Part shown: positions 1 through 13,114 of the stretch, in pieces
Numbering within the stretch: position 1 is the first letter of the stretch
How the letters are laid out: the number at the start of each line of letters is the position of its first letter
Assembly: GCA_023954375.1 (NCBI GenBank)
Contig: JAMLIC010000036.1
Coordinates: 1-64,000 of the forward strand
Length of the DNA stretch: 64,000 bases
Direction of reading: 5' to 3'
DNA from: Planctomycetota bacterium
Lineage (GTDB): Bacteria; Planctomycetota; J058
Translations under genes and position numbers: made by a program
The notes under the pieces: generated by a model
What the model was told of the DNA's origin: nothing
Database searches by the model: none
The model's input: only the letters and a program-made list of their open reading frames with translations

Positions 1-16
1 CGCCCGCGGGCGGGGG

Positions 17-45
17 GGGCGGCTCGGCGCCGCGCCGGGCCGCCC
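17..45 (-). terminator. Strong GC hairpin downstream of the pseudopilin gene
   Basis: Arms GGGCGGC (17-23) and GCCGCCC (39-45) enclose a second pairing, CGGCG/CGCCG (25-29 with 33-37), giving a nearly continuous stem. It lies about 19 nt past the stop of the minus-strand pilin gene. No T-tract follows on that strand, so it is either a factor-dependent terminator or a 3' end stabiliser. A C-run (46-60) adjoins it. Confidence 0.4.
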
Positions 46-63
46 TTCCCCCCCCCCCCACGA

Positions 64-957
64 CTAGGGCTTCTGGTTCGTGTACTCCGCGTACTCCTCG
101 TCCAGCCAGTCGCCGCGGGTGTCGAGGCAGGCGATGAACCTCGCCTCGGCGCGGTACTCGGCGGGCTCGATCGTGCCGTTCCCGTCGGTGTCCGTCGCGA
201 GGTGGAACAGGAGCAGGTAGCGGCCGTACTCGGCCTTGGTGACGTGGGTGTAGAACGGCGCCTCCGAGAGGAGGCCCGTGCGGCCGAACACGCCGTCGTT
301 GGCCCGCTCAGCGACCATGGTCGAGTTGTTGCCCAGGCCGAAGGCCACGACGACGTGCCGGCGGTTCTCGTCGAGGCCGGCGATGTCGCGCAGGCGGGCC
401 GAGTTCGCCGGCGGGGCGCCGGTGGCGAACGAGCCGATGCCGGGCGACTCGATCGCGGCGACGACGGCGCCGGCGGTCAGCGGCACGACGACGCCGCGGC
501 CGCGGGTCGGGTTGTCGAACGCGCGGTTGGGGATCTGGAGCGACGTGCCGCCCGCGGTCAGCGCGGCGTTGTCGTAGCCGAGCGCGCCGCTGACGTACCG
601 GGTGCGGTTGATCCCCACCGCCGCGAGCGCCGCCGCGCCCTGCGCGTTCAGCGGGTGCGGGCCGATCTTGCCCATGAGCTTGGCGTTGAGCGTGTTCAGC
701 CCGGTGCCGTCGGTGCCGTCGCCGGTGGCGCTGAACAGCAGGCTGTCGAGCTCGTTCGGGTACTCCTTGTTCAGCGTGCGGTAGGTGCGCACGGCCTTGT
801 CGATCGCGCTGATGTTGTAGGTCGCCTGGCCCTGGGCCGCGTCGGTCTCGAGCCCGTCGTAGGACACGAGGATGCCGCCGGCGATCGTCGCCAGGATGGC
901 GATCACGACCAGCAGCTCGATCAGCGTGAAGCCGCGGCGCTTCTTCTTCGAGGTCAC
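64..957 (-). CDS. Type II secretion/type IV pseudopilin-like protein (prepilin N-methylation motif)
   Basis: A 297-residue protein with a classic class III prepilin signal: a short basic leader, then GFTLIELLVVIAILA (about residues 9-23). The prepilin peptidase would cut before F and N-methylate it. The rest is a globular, probably periplasmic head with an acidic DTDGNGTIEPAEY stretch near residue 254 that resembles a calcium-binding loop of the kind seen in some pseudopilins. The start is GTG at 957, with an AAGGAG ribosome site about 9 nt upstream. It lies 60 bp downstream of a Fur-box-controlled unknown gene on the same strand, so it may share that transcript. No other secretion or pilus genes are nearby, so it is an orphan pseudopilin. 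The substrate or machine it serves cannot be told from sequence. Confidence 0.85.
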   Translation of the reverse strand: MTSKKKRRGFTLIELLVVIAILATIAGGILVSYDGLETDAAQGQATYNISAIDKAVRTYRTLNKEYPNELDSLLFSATGDGTDGTGLNTLNAKLMGKIGPHPLNAQGAAALAAVGINRTRYVSGALGYDNAALTAGGTSLQIPNRAFDNPTRGRGVVVPLTAGAVVAAIESPGIGSFATGAPPANSARLRDIAGLDENRRHVVVAFGLGNNSTMVAERANDGVFGRTGLLSEAPFYTHVTKAEYGRYLLLFHLATDTDGNGTIEPAEYRAEARFIACLDTRGDWLDEEYAEYTNQKP

Positions 958-1017
958 GTGGGGACTCCTTCTTCTCCGTGGTCGGGGACGTGCGCGCGGT
1001 CGGCGCGCGGGTGGGTC

Positions 1018-1482
1018 TCAGGCGGCCGGCTGCTCGTGGGCGCGCGCGGCCAGCGCCCGCATGGCGTCGACGGCGAGGGCGTTGCGCAGGTAGGCGCGCA
1101 GCCGCTCGGCCGTGTCGCCCGGCGCCGTGAGCGCCGCCCACAGGCGGCCGGCGAGGTGGGGGACCTGCCACAGGTCGCGGCCGGCGAGGTCGTCGCCGAA
1201 GGCCTCGAGCCCGTAGGTCGCGAGCGCGTCGAGCGCGCGGCGGTGGACGAGGTCGAGCAGGCGCTCGAGGTGCAGGGCCAGGGGCGTGGCCTCGTGGCAG
1301 GCGCGGTGGACGGCGCGCACGAGCGCGCGCGCGTCGGGGCAGGCGCAGGCCGCGGGCTCGAGCCCGGCGGCGCGCGCCAGGTTCGACAGCTCGCGCGGGT
1401 CGAACGAGAGGAGGAGCACCGCGTCGAGGAGGGTGCAGTCGACCTGCCAGATCCGCAGCCGCGTCGCCTCGCGCCCGTCCAT
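1018..1482 (-). CDS. Unknown 154-residue protein directly behind a Fur-like palindrome
   Basis: I do not recognise this family. The product is a small, Leu/Ala/Arg-rich, probably all-alpha soluble protein with no signal peptide or membrane segment; a CAC motif and a few Cys/His residues sit near residues 45-60. The ATG at 1482 has a strong AGGAGG site, and a perfect 21-bp palindrome (1498-1518) starts two bases further upstream. An identical palindrome precedes the iron transporter fbpA, so by inference the gene is repressed by iron through Fur and belongs to the iron response. The pseudopilin gene follows 60 bp downstream. Confidence 0.7.
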   Translation of the reverse strand: MDGREATRLRIWQVDCTLLDAVLLLSFDPRELSNLARAAGLEPAACACPDARALVRAVHRACHEATPLALHLERLLDLVHRRALDALATYGLEAFGDDLAGRDLWQVPHLAGRLWAALTAPGDTAERLRAYLRNALAVDAMRALAARAHEQPAA

Positions 1483-1497
1483 GGCACCTCCCTCCTG

Positions 1498-1518
1498 TGA
1501 GATTGAGACTCAATCTCA
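1498..1518. promoter_or_regulatory. Fur-like operator, copy 1 (perfect 21-bp palindrome)
   Basis: Half-sites TGAGATTGAG and CTCAATCTCA flank a central A. It is identical base for base to the palindrome at 5746-5766 upstream of fbpA, and it matches 15 of 21 positions of the extended consensus Fur box TGATAAT-GATAATC-ATTATCA (my alignment). It abuts the ribosome site of the 1018-1482 gene, so a bound repressor would block both transcription and access to that leader. Confidence 0.75.
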
Positions 1519-1582
1519 ATCACGGGGCCAAAGAAAGCGGCGAGGAACCCCCCTCACCGCGTCGAATCGGACCCGTTGAGTC

Positions 1583-1597
1583 TGAGAATCATTCTCA
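1583..1597. promoter_or_regulatory. Fur-like operator, copy 2 (7-1-7 type)
   Basis: TGAGAATCATTCTCA is a 15-bp palindrome that fits the 7-1-7 Fur motif TGATAATnATTATCA at all but two positions. It lies 91 bp upstream of the plus-strand pilin-like gene (start 1688) and about 100 bp upstream of the divergent minus-strand gene, so it could serve both. Confidence 0.65.
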
Positions 1598-1687
1598 ACG
1601 ACGGCGGTGTTGTGCCATGCGAGCGGGTGCGCTGTCAAGGCCCCGCCGCAGGTGCCGGCGCAGGGTGTGAGTTCACCGGGAGGGCCG

Positions 1688-2173
1688 ATGACCGACGAGC
1701 GACGGCGGGCGGTCCTGGTCGGCGGACTCGTCCTCCTGCTGATCCTCTACCTCCACGCGACGGACCCTGCGCCTCGGGCGCGCAGAGGGTACGAGGTCGC
1801 CGCGCCGATCGGCGCGCTGAAGACCATCAGCACCTCGCAGACGGTCTTCCGCGAGTGGGACAAGGATGGCAACGGCGTCCTCGACTACGGCACGCTGCGC
1901 CAGCTCTCCGACGCCAACCTCGTCGATCCCCTCCTGGGCAGCGGCGAGAAGCAGGGCTATCGCTTCGAGGTCTGCCCGTCGGCCACGACGCCGGAGTTCC
2001 TCTGGTTCGCCGTGGCCAACCCGGTCCGGCCGGGCACGACCCGCGACCGCTACTTCCGCACGAACCACTCGGGGATCATCTACTACACCGGGGTCCAGGG
2101 TCGGGCGCTCGCCCTCGACGACGGCGGGCCGGAGTGCGCGATCCCGACGAACATGCTCCCCGTCGGGATGTAG
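1688..2173 (+). CDS. Membrane-anchored pilin-like protein with DxDGNG loop (planctomycete-type family)
   Basis: This is a 161-residue protein starting at ATG 1688, after a GGGAGG site; a longer reading from 1607 would run through the leader. One N-terminal membrane segment (about residues 8-24) precedes a periplasmic domain. Its text (IGALKTISTSQTVFREW, DKDGNGVLDYGTL, then a CPSATTPEFLWFA segment and a final IPVGM-like end) resembles a family of pilin-derived proteins I associate with planctomycetes. The DKDGNGVLDYG loop looks like a single EF-hand-type calcium site. Unlike the gene at 64-957, it lacks the GFTLIE cleavage motif. It sits behind a Fur-like box and converges on fbpC, with 3 bp between their ends. 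Confidence 0.7.
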   Translation: MTDERRRAVLVGGLVLLLILYLHATDPAPRARRGYEVAAPIGALKTISTSQTVFREWDKDGNGVLDYGTLRQLSDANLVDPLLGSGEKQGYRFEVCPSATTPEFLWFAVANPVRPGTTRDRYFRTNHSGIIYYTGVQGRALALDDGGPECAIPTNMLPVGM

Positions 2174-2176
2174 TCC

Positions 2177-3180
<1,004 letters not shown>

Positions 3181-3184
<4 letters not shown>

Positions 3185-4716
3185 CGCTCACCTCCCCACC
3201 TTGCCGTCAGGGCGAAGGCCGCCAGGCACACGGCCACGAGCACGAGCCCCGCGGCCCCGGCGTCGTGCAGGAGCGCCTCCTCGAGCCGGTCGTAGACGCG
3301 GAACGACAGCGTCCGCGCCCCGGCCGCCGGGCCGAGGAGGAGCGTGATCGGCAGCTCCTTGGCCACCTGCGCCACGACCAGCCCCGTCGCCGCGGCGACG
3401 CCGGGGGCGACCGCCGGGAGGACGACGCGCAGGAGGCGCCGGGCGCGGCCCGCGCCGAGCACGCGCGCCGACTCGTCCTGCCGCGGGTCGAACGCGGCGG
3501 CCGACGTGCGCAGGGCGGCGTGGGCCTCGGGCAGGAAGCGCGCCACGTAGCCGGCGAGGAGGAGGACCCCCGCCTCGCCCAGGGCGCGGTAGGTCGGGGC
3601 GCCCGGGAGGACGAGGGCCAGCCGCAGCACGCCGAACGCGACGAGCACGCCCGGGAGCGCGTGGCCGAGGAGCACGGCGAGGTCGACCGCCCGCGCGCCG
3701 TGGCGCCCGGCGGCCCAGCCCGGCGCCCAGGCGAGGAGGACCGTGAGCGCGGCGCCGACGGCGCCCACCTTCAGCGTGATCGCCACGGGCTCGCCGAGCG
3801 GGGCGAAGGGCAGCCCACGCGACCAGCCGTCGAGCACCCACAGCCCGAGCGTCGCCACCGGGAGGAGGCAGCCGAGCCCCGCCGTCAGGCCATGCGCGAC
3901 GAGCGCCCCGGCCAGCCCCGCGGGCCCGAGCGGGCGCCGCTCGACCGGGCGCGGGTTGGCGACGCCGGCCTCCGCCACGCGACCGTGGGCCCACCGCCCC
4001 GCGACGAGCAGGGCGAGCGTCGCCGCGAGCAGGAGCCCGCCCAGGACCGCGGCGTCGCCCAGGCGCTGCTGCGCGACCGCCTGGTAGATCCGCCACGTGA
4101 GCACCGGCGCGTCGAGGACGGCCACCGCGCCGAAGTCGGATAGGACGTAGAGCTGCACGAGCAGCGCCGAGGCCACGAGCGCCGGGCGCAGCCGCGGCAG
4201 GACGACGGCGCGAAAGGCGGCGCCGCGCGTCGCCCCGAGCGTGCGCGCCGCCTCCTCCTCGGCGGCCGGCACGCGCGCGAGCGCGGCGCCGACGAGCACC
4301 TGCGCCAGCGGGGCCGTGGCGAGCGTGAGGACGACCGCGGCGGCGACGTGCCCCGCGAACGCCGGCAGGCCGAGCGCCGCGCCGAGCGGCCCCCCTGGCC
4401 CGAGGGCGTGGCGCAGGGCGCCGGCGAGGAGGAAGCTCGGGAGCGCGAGCGGCAGGAGCGACAGCGCGGCCAGCGCGCGGCGCCCCGGGTAGTCGTGGCG
4501 GCGGTCGAGCCACGCGAGCGCCGCGCCGAGCGGCACCGCGACGGCCGACACGGCCACGGCCAGGCCGACGCTGCGCAGGAGGAGCGCGCCGAGCCCGGCC
4601 GGCGGCGCGCGCCACGGGTCGCCGGCGAGGAGCCCCGCCGCCAGCCCGGCGACCGGCAGGAGCGGGGCCGCGGCGCCGACGGCGACGAGGGCCCGCCAGG
4701 GGGCGGTCCCGGTCAC
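3181..4716 (-). CDS. fbpB: Fe(III) ABC transporter permease FbpB (double-length)
   Basis: The inner-membrane permease, 511 residues and about 12 membrane segments. It is the fused two-domain type characteristic of FbpB/AfuB/ThiP. Two EAA-type loops contact the ATPase: one near TLGATRGAAFRAVVLPRLRP and one near VLGAGRARRLLRVVLP. The start is GTG at 4716, overlapping the fbpA stop as GTGA; the open frame runs further upstream but there only shadows fbpA. It is coupled to fbpC by a 4-base overlap. It would pass iron released by FbpA across the inner membrane. Confidence 0.9.
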
Positions 4717-5717
4717 TGGAGGCCGCAGCGCCGCAGGAGCTCGAGCGTCGGCTCGAGGTCGGTCAGGTGGACCGGGTCGACGGTCGCGAGCCCAAGGGCC
4801 TCGAGCGGCGCGACGTCGGGGTGCGTGGCGACGCCGGGCACGACGGGGTACTCGAACGTCTCGCGGGCGAAGTACTCCTGCGCCTCGTCCGAGACGAGGA
4901 AGGCCACGAGCCGGCGCGCCTCCTCCTCCACCGGGCTCCCGGCGCGCACGGCCGCGCCCGAGAGCATGAGCAGGTTCCCGGCGTCGCCGGGCTCGGCGAA
5001 GCTCGCGTTGGCGACGGCCGAGCCCGGGCGCTTGAGCCGCAGCAGGTAGTAGTGGTTCACCCAGCCCAGGTCCACCTCGCCCGCGGCCACCGCCTCGACG
5101 ATCGGCCCGTTCTTGGCGTAGGCGCGCGGGGCGTTCTCGATCATCGCCTCGAGCCACGCGCGCGCCCGCGCCTCGCCCCACAGGTGGCGCAGGGCGCTCA
5201 CGTGCGCCTGGAAGCTGGCGTTGCCGGGCGCCCAGCCCACGCGCCCCTTCCAGCGCGGGTCCGCGAGGTCCTCGAGCCGGCGCGGCAGGTCCTCGGGCTT
5301 CACGCGAGCGGCGTCGTGGACGAGCACGCGCGCGCGGCCGCTCGTCCCCACCCAGCGCCCGCCCGGGTCGCGGAAGCGCGGGTCGACGCGCGCGACGAGG
5401 TCGTCGGGCAGCGGGGCGAGGAGGTCGGCGATCGCGCCCAGGGCGCCGCACTCCTGCGCGATCACCACGTCGGCCGGGCTGCGGTCGCCCTCGACCCGGA
5501 GCTGGGCCGACAGCGTCGGCGTCCCGGAGTAGCGCACGTCGAGCGCCGCGCCGGTCCGCTCCTGGTAGCGCGCGAGGAGCGGCGCCAGCAGGGCCTCGCC
5601 GCGGCCGCAGTAGACGACCACACGCCGCGACGACGCGTCGGTTGCGGGCGCCTCGCCGGGGCAGCCGGCCAGCAGGGCGACGAGCGGCAGGGCGAACAGG
5701 CGCTTGGGCGAGGTCAC
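4713..5717 (-). CDS. fbpA: Fe(III)-binding lipoprotein FbpA of the ABC importer
   Basis: The periplasmic binding component, 334 residues. The GTG at 5717 is chosen because the longer frame to 5816 reads straight through the Fur-like palindrome, and because this GTG has a GGAAGG site and a proper lipoprotein signal (VTSPKRLF... LLAGC). The mature part has the transferrin-like fold of family 1 solute-binding proteins: VVVYCGRGEALLAPLL at the start, RYSGTPTLSAQL, an ECGALG segment, then WVNHYYLL, where the adjacent Tyr pair matches the iron-ligand YY of FbpA proteins. It heads fbpABC. Confidence 0.9.
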   Translation of the reverse strand: MTSPKRLFALPLVALLAGCPGEAPATDASSRRVVVYCGRGEALLAPLLARYQERTGAALDVRYSGTPTLSAQLRVEGDRSPADVVIAQECGALGAIADLLAPLPDDLVARVDPRFRDPGGRWVGTSGRARVLVHDAARVKPEDLPRRLEDLADPRWKGRVGWAPGNASFQAHVSALRHLWGEARARAWLEAMIENAPRAYAKNGPIVEAVAAGEVDLGWVNHYYLLRLKRPGSAVANASFAEPGDAGNLLMLSGAAVRAGSPVEEEARRLVAFLVSDEAQEYFARETFEYPVVPGVATHPDVAPLEALGLATVDPVHLTDLEPTLELLRRCGLQ

Positions 5718-5745
5718 GGGGTACCCTTCCGGGTCGGAGTCAGGC

Positions 5746-5766
5746 TGAGATTGAGACTCAATCTCA
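5746..5766. promoter_or_regulatory. Fur-like operator, copy 3 (identical to copy 1)
   Basis: A perfect 21-bp palindrome, half-sites TGAGATTGAG and CTCAATCTCA with a central A, 29 bp upstream of the fbpA start. Exact identity with 1498-1518 in an otherwise unrelated context argues for selection as a regulator site. It should control fbpABC in response to iron, probably through Fur; the regulator itself is not in the window. Confidence 0.8.
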
Positions 5767-5896
5767 GCGAGGCGGGGCTCGGCGTCAAGCGTATCGTCGC
5801 TGCGTCGCGGAACCATGCACGTGGCTGGTTCCTCGACGCGGCGTCGCCGGCCCCGCCGCGGCTTCCCCTGGCGCGCGCCGTGCGTGTCCCTCGGGC

Positions 5897-7296
<1,400 letters not shown>

Positions 7297-7300
<4 letters not shown>

Positions 7301-8609
7301 ACCGGCGGCGGCGTCGGCTCGGGCAGCGACACGGCCACCGGCGCGGGCGCCTCGAGCACGACGCGGGGCGGCTCGGCGATGTGCTCCGCCTCGCCCATGA
7401 CCACGTGGCGCCAGACGTACGTGGCGAGCGGCACGCCGATGATCAGCCCCCACAGCCCGACGAGGTGCTGGCCGAGGTAGAGGACCACCAGGACCGCCAG
7501 GGGGTGCAGCTTCATGTGGTGGCCGTAGATCCTCGGGTTGAGGATGTAGGCCTCGATGATGTGGACGACCGTCACCATGACGATGACGCCGACGACGAGG
7601 AGGATGCCGCCGTCGTCCTGCGTGAGGGCGACGAGGCAGATCGGCACGGTCGAGATGAACACCCCGGCGATGGGGATGAACGAGCACAGGAAGACGATCG
7701 TCGACAGGAGGCCGATCCCCTTGACCCCCATGGCGAGCATCCCCAGCGCCGTGAGGAACGTGTTGAGCAGGGCGATCAGCGTCTGCGCCTCGAAGGCGCG
7801 CCCGAGCAGCCGGGCGAACGTCGCGATCGACGGCGCGACCTCGACGTAGACGTCCCCCAGGCGCGAGTCGCGCAGCCGGCTGATGGCGGCGGCGATCTTC
7901 GGCCCGTCCCACACGACCATGAACGAGAAGAGGAGCGCCAGGAGGGTGAAGATCACCCCGGTCATGGTCCCCTCGAGGATCAGCTTCAGCCCGGGGATCA
8001 CCTTCTGGTCGCGCACCCACCGGAGCAGGCCCGAGATCTGCTCGCTCACGGCCGGCTCGGCCAGGCGGTCGCCGATGTCGCTGAGGAAGCCGGGCTTCTC
8101 GCCGCGCCGCAGCTTGTCCCCGAACACGGCGCCGAACATGGAGCCCTTGACCATGGCGGCGCCCTCGATGATCGGCTGGCCGCCGACGGCGCGAGACATC
8201 TGCACGTCGATGAAGCGCTTCGGGTCCTCGAGGTCGCGCGCGCTCAGGCGCTTGAGCTGCACGTGCGACTCCCGGATCGCGCGCGGGACGGTCGCGACGC
8301 CCAGGCCGACCACGGCGCCGACGATCCCCGCGAAGACGAGGATCACGGGCACGCGGCGGCTGGTGAAGTGGGGCGAGATCCGCTCGACGATGCTCGACGA
8401 GATGTAGGAGAGGACGAAGGTCAGGAAGACCAGCCCGAAGAAGGGGCGCAGCACCCAGAGCAGGAGCAGGAAGGCCGCCCAGATGGCGATCTTCTTCAGC
8501 GGGAGCCCGAGCAGCGGCCGCAGGAGCGGCGCGCGGGCGACGGAGGTCGTCGCCTCCTCGTCGCGCGCCGGGGCGACCGGTCGGTCCGTGCGGGCCGCGC
8601 CGTCGGTCA

Positions 8610-8610
<1 letters not shown>
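7297..8610 (-). CDS. AI-2E family transporter (PerM/YdiK-like membrane protein)
   Basis: A 437-residue inner-membrane protein with a pair of N-terminal membrane segments (about 30-75), a soluble loop, then a C-terminal bundle of about five segments including LCSFIPIAGVFISTVP and the family-typical hairpin ending IIEAYILNPRIYGHHMKLHPLA. Family members export autoinducer-2 or act as Na+(Li+)/H+ antiporters; which applies here is not visible. The GTG start overlaps the stop of the upstream ABC1 kinase (TAGTG), so the two are coupled. Its 3' end overlaps the response-regulator gene tail to tail by about 4 bp. Confidence 0.88.
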
Positions 8611-10304
<1,694 letters not shown>

Positions 10305-10403
10305 GTGGGTGCTCTCCCCTGAAGGGGGGACATGATAGCGGCAGCGGGCGGCGGGAGGGGCCCGGGGTCAGCGCAGGTCGGTCGCCTCGAGGCGCCCCCT
10401 GGC

Positions 10404-11237
10404 TCAGCCCGGCAGCGCCGCCCTGAGCGCCGCCAGCGACGCCGCCGGCAGCTCGTGCCCGCGGTGCGAGTGGCGCGAGAGCTCGACCGCGCAGAGGCCC
10501 TGGAAGCCGCTCGCGGCGAGCGCGGCGAGGGTCGCCGGCAGGTCGAGGTCGCCCTCGCCGAAGGGGACGTGCTCGTGGCGGCCGCGGGGGGCGTCCTCGA
10601 GGTGCACGACGGCCAGGTGGGCCGCGTGCGCGGCGATCGCCTCGGCGGGCGTCCCTTCGGGCTCGACCAGCGACACGTGCGAGACGTCTAGCGTCAGCCC
10701 CAGGCCGGGGACGTCCTCGTGGAGGGCCCGCCAGCCGGCGAGCGTGTCGACCCCGTGGCCGGGCTCGGGCTCGAGGGAGACCGCCACGCCGAGCTCCTGC
10801 CCGCGGGCGCAGAGCTCGCGCAGGGCCTCGACGCGCAGGGCGTGGACGACGGCCGGGTCGCCGCCCGCCGGCGCCGGGCCGGTGGCCAGGGTCAGGGCCT
10901 CCGCCTGCAGCTCGGCCGCGACCTCGAGGCAGCGGCGCAGGTGGTCGAGCCGACGCAGGCGCGCGACCGGGTCGGGGTCGTCGAGCGCGGGGTGGTGCTT
11001 CCGCCGCGGGTCGAGCACGTAGCGCGCGCCGGTCTCGACGACGCAGGCGAGCCGCAGGCGCCGCAGGAGCCGCTGCGCGGCCGCGACCTCGCCCGGCCCC
11101 GCGCGCAGGGGGTCGAGGTGGCACACGTCGAGCGTCAGCGCCACCCCGTCGTAGCCGTCCTCGGCCAGGAGCGCGAGCGCGTCGTCGAGGCGGTGCGACT
11201 GCAGGCCGTTGGTGTTGTAAGCGAAGCGCAGGCTCAC
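10404..11237 (-). CDS. Sugar-phosphate isomerase/epimerase-like TIM barrel (AP endonuclease family 2 fold)
   Basis: A 277-residue soluble protein of the xylose-isomerase-like TIM-barrel superfamily. It begins LRFAYNTNGLQSHRLDDALALLAEDGYDGVALTLD; metal ligands can be placed at SLEPEPG (strand 5), LTLDVSHV (strand 6), VVHLED (strand 7) and CAVELS (strand 8). The opening phrase resembles a group often found with EboC-type prenyltransferases; a UbiA-like gene exists at 56.6 kb, but there is no local cluster. The GTG start overlaps the stop of the zinc-ribbon gene (GTGA). Substrate unknown. Confidence 0.82.
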   Translation of the reverse strand: MSLRFAYNTNGLQSHRLDDALALLAEDGYDGVALTLDVCHLDPLRAGPGEVAAAQRLLRRLRLACVVETGARYVLDPRRKHHPALDDPDPVARLRRLDHLRRCLEVAAELQAEALTLATGPAPAGGDPAVVHALRVEALRELCARGQELGVAVSLEPEPGHGVDTLAGWRALHEDVPGLGLTLDVSHVSLVEPEGTPAEAIAAHAAHLAVVHLEDAPRGRHEHVPFGEGDLDLPATLAALAASGFQGLCAVELSRHSHRGHELPAASLAALRAALPG

Positions 11238-11566
11238 CTGAGCCGGGCCTTCGTGCGCGCCACCTGGTCGGGCAGCCAGTGCCAGAAGAAGCCGTAGCCG
11301 ATCCCCACGACGGCCGAGGTGTTGGCGACGCCCAGGAGCGCGACGAGCACCTTGGCCCCGGGCGAGAACGACCGGCTGCGCAGGAGGCGCGGGATCGCCG
11401 CCGCGCCGAGGGAGAGGACCACGAGCGACAGGACGTACTGCCGCTCGTGGCGGTCGACCTCGTCGGGGTCGTAGGGCCGGCCCTCCGCGGCCGCCCTGCA
11501 GCGCGGGCAGTAGGACAGGCCGTCGGGCACGGTCAGCGCGCAGGTCGGACAGGCGCGGAGGGTCAT
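11234..11566 (-). CDS. Small zinc-ribbon membrane protein
   Basis: A 110-residue protein starting at ATG 11566. The N-terminus carries one zinc ribbon (CPTCALTVPDGLSYCPRC, about 6-23), and two hydrophobic segments follow (about 45-62 and 73-98). It is likely an inner-membrane protein with a cytoplasmic zinc knuckle; function unknown. It lies upstream of and overlaps the isomerase gene by four bases, so they are co-translated. Confidence 0.72.
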   Translation of the reverse strand: MTLRACPTCALTVPDGLSYCPRCRAAAEGRPYDPDEVDRHERQYVLSLVVLSLGAAAIPRLLRSRSFSPGAKVLVALLGVANTSAVVGIGYGFFWHWLPDQVARTKARLR

Positions 11567-11595
11567 ATCGGCCCCCAGGATACCGGCCCCCGCCG

Positions 11596-12111
11596 CTACG
11601 CGCCGGCGCGGGCCTCCAGGCGGTCGAACGCCCCGAGCACGCTCTCGATCGTCAGCCCGTAGGCCACGTGCGCCACGACCCCGCGCGCGTGCGTCTGCCA
11701 CGGGTAGGCCGTGGGGCGGGCGGCGAGGCCGAACGCCGTGACGAGGACCTGGTCGGCCACGACCTCGAAGCCGAGCCCGAACGCGGCGCCGTGCAGGCGG
11801 CGGGCCGCGGGCCAGCGCCGCCGCAGCCAGGCGTAGGTCACGCCGGCGCCGAGCGTGATCCCCCAGTGGAGCGCCCAGCCGAACCGCCTCCGCGCCTCGG
11901 CGGAGAGGCCGAGGCCGAGCGCGCGGTCGATCCGCCGCGCGGCCACGTCGTAGACGTGCTCGCCCTGGCGCGCCTCGTCCTCCCGCCGCCGCGCGGCGGG
12001 GTCCTCGTGCTCGTACATGAAGACCGTGATCGGGTCCATGACCTTGGTGGCGATCGCGCCGCCGACCAACCCCTCGGCGGCGATCCGGAACATCCCATCG
12101 CGCGCGACCAC
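11596..12111 (-). CDS. DUF1440/YagU-like inner-membrane protein
   Basis: A 171-residue protein starting at GTG 12111, with AGGAGG five bases upstream. The pattern GLVGGAIATKVMDPITVFMYE, a charged loop, ALHWGITLGAGVTYAWLRRR and AYPWQTHARGVVAHVAYG resembles the DUF1440 (YagU) membrane family, whose E. coli member is linked to acid resistance. Three to four membrane-embedded helices are expected. It is followed after 29 bp by the zinc-ribbon gene. The family call is from memory of the motif, not a search. Confidence 0.7.
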   Translation of the reverse strand: MVARDGMFRIAAEGLVGGAIATKVMDPITVFMYEHEDPAARRREDEARQGEHVYDVAARRIDRALGLGLSAEARRRFGWALHWGITLGAGVTYAWLRRRWPAARRLHGAAFGLGFEVVADQVLVTAFGLAARPTAYPWQTHARGVVAHVAYGLTIESVLGAFDRLEARAGA

Positions 12112-12197
12112 GCGACCTCCTCGCGCCCCCCTCCCCCTCCAGCAGACCCCCGATCGGCGCGGCCGCCAGCCCCGTCACCGAGCCCATCACCGGGCCA

Positions 12198-12950
12198 TCA
12201 CCTTGCGACAACCGCGGCGACGACGGGCCCGGCGCCGGCCGCGACCAGCGCCGCGGCCGCCGCGCGGAGCGTGGCCCCGCTGGTGCGGATGTCGTCGACG
12301 AGCAGGGCGGGCCGGCCGCCGAGGTCACGCCGGGCGCGGAAGGCGCCGGCGACGACGGCGTCGCGGGCCTCCCGGCGCACGCCGAACAGCGCGGGCGTCC
12401 GCCGGCGGCGCGCGAGGCACGGCCACAGGGGGCGGCCGAGGGCCTCGGCCACGCCCTCGGCCATCCGCTCCGCCTGGTTGAACCCGCGCGCCCAGCGCCG
12501 GAGCAGGTGCAGGGGGACGGGCACGACGACGAGCGCCGGGTCGGGCGGTCCGAGCGCCGCCGTGACGCGCCGGCCGAGCGCCAGGCCGAGCGGCTCGCAG
12601 GCGCCGTCGCGGCCACCGTACTTCACCCGGTGAAGCAGGCGCCGCGTCGGTCCGCGGTAGCGCAGGAGCGCGACGGTGCCCGCGACTTCCCCCCGCGGTC
12701 GATCGCGGCACGCGCCGCAGCGCGGGACGGCGTCCGAGAACGGCGGGCGCGGCGCGCCGCAGGCAGGGCAGGCCGGCCCGATCGGCTCGACGCCGCGGCG
12801 GCAGGGCGGGCAGAGCAGGGCGGCCCACTCGCGCCCGGGCGGCGCCGCGGCGCGGGGCGGGAGCGCCGCCAGGCAAGCGGCGCACGTCCGCGGGGCGAGG
12901 AGGGAGAGGAGGCCGGTGGCGAGGTCGCGGGCCAGGTCGAGCGCGGACAT
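12198..12950 (-). CDS. comF: ComF-family phosphoribosyltransferase-like protein
   Basis: A 250-residue protein. The N-terminal zinc finger uses two CxxC pairs (CAACLAALPP, LCPPCRRG), then CPACG and CGACRDRP. The C-terminal PRTase domain has the PRPP loop LLVDDIRTSGATL (about 213-225), plus the family-typical RYRGPTRRLLHRVKYGGR and ARGFNQAERMAEGVA. ComF proteins support DNA uptake/natural transformation and fork restart in other bacteria; the role here is inferred from family. It is divergent from the MEDS sensor gene, with 164 bp between the starts holding a GTTAC-N6-GTAAC inverted repeat (13028-13043). Confidence 0.9.
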   Translation of the reverse strand: MSALDLARDLATGLLSLLAPRTCAACLAALPPRAAAPPGREWAALLCPPCRRGVEPIGPACPACGAPRPPFSDAVPRCGACRDRPRGEVAGTVALLRYRGPTRRLLHRVKYGGRDGACEPLGLALGRRVTAALGPPDPALVVVPVPLHLLRRWARGFNQAERMAEGVAEALGRPLWPCLARRRRTPALFGVRREARDAVVAGAFRARRDLGGRPALLVDDIRTSGATLRAAAAALVAAGAGPVVAAVVAR

Positions 12951-13114
12951 GGGCGCCTCCCGAGCGCCCCGAGGACCGGATTCCTAACATGACCCGAACC
13001 GTGCGGTCAAGGGGCCGACCAGGAGTGGTTACTGGTGGGTAACGGGTCGCCGGCCCACCGACCTCGACGTAGAGTGTCCATCGCTCGGGGGGGAGCCGAG
13101 GACAGGAGGTCCCC

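Noticed and set aside
5717..5816. Longer N-terminus for FbpA from an ATG at 5816
   Set aside because: It would translate the Fur-like palindrome and bury the lipoprotein signal inside the protein; GTG 5717 has a good ribosome site.
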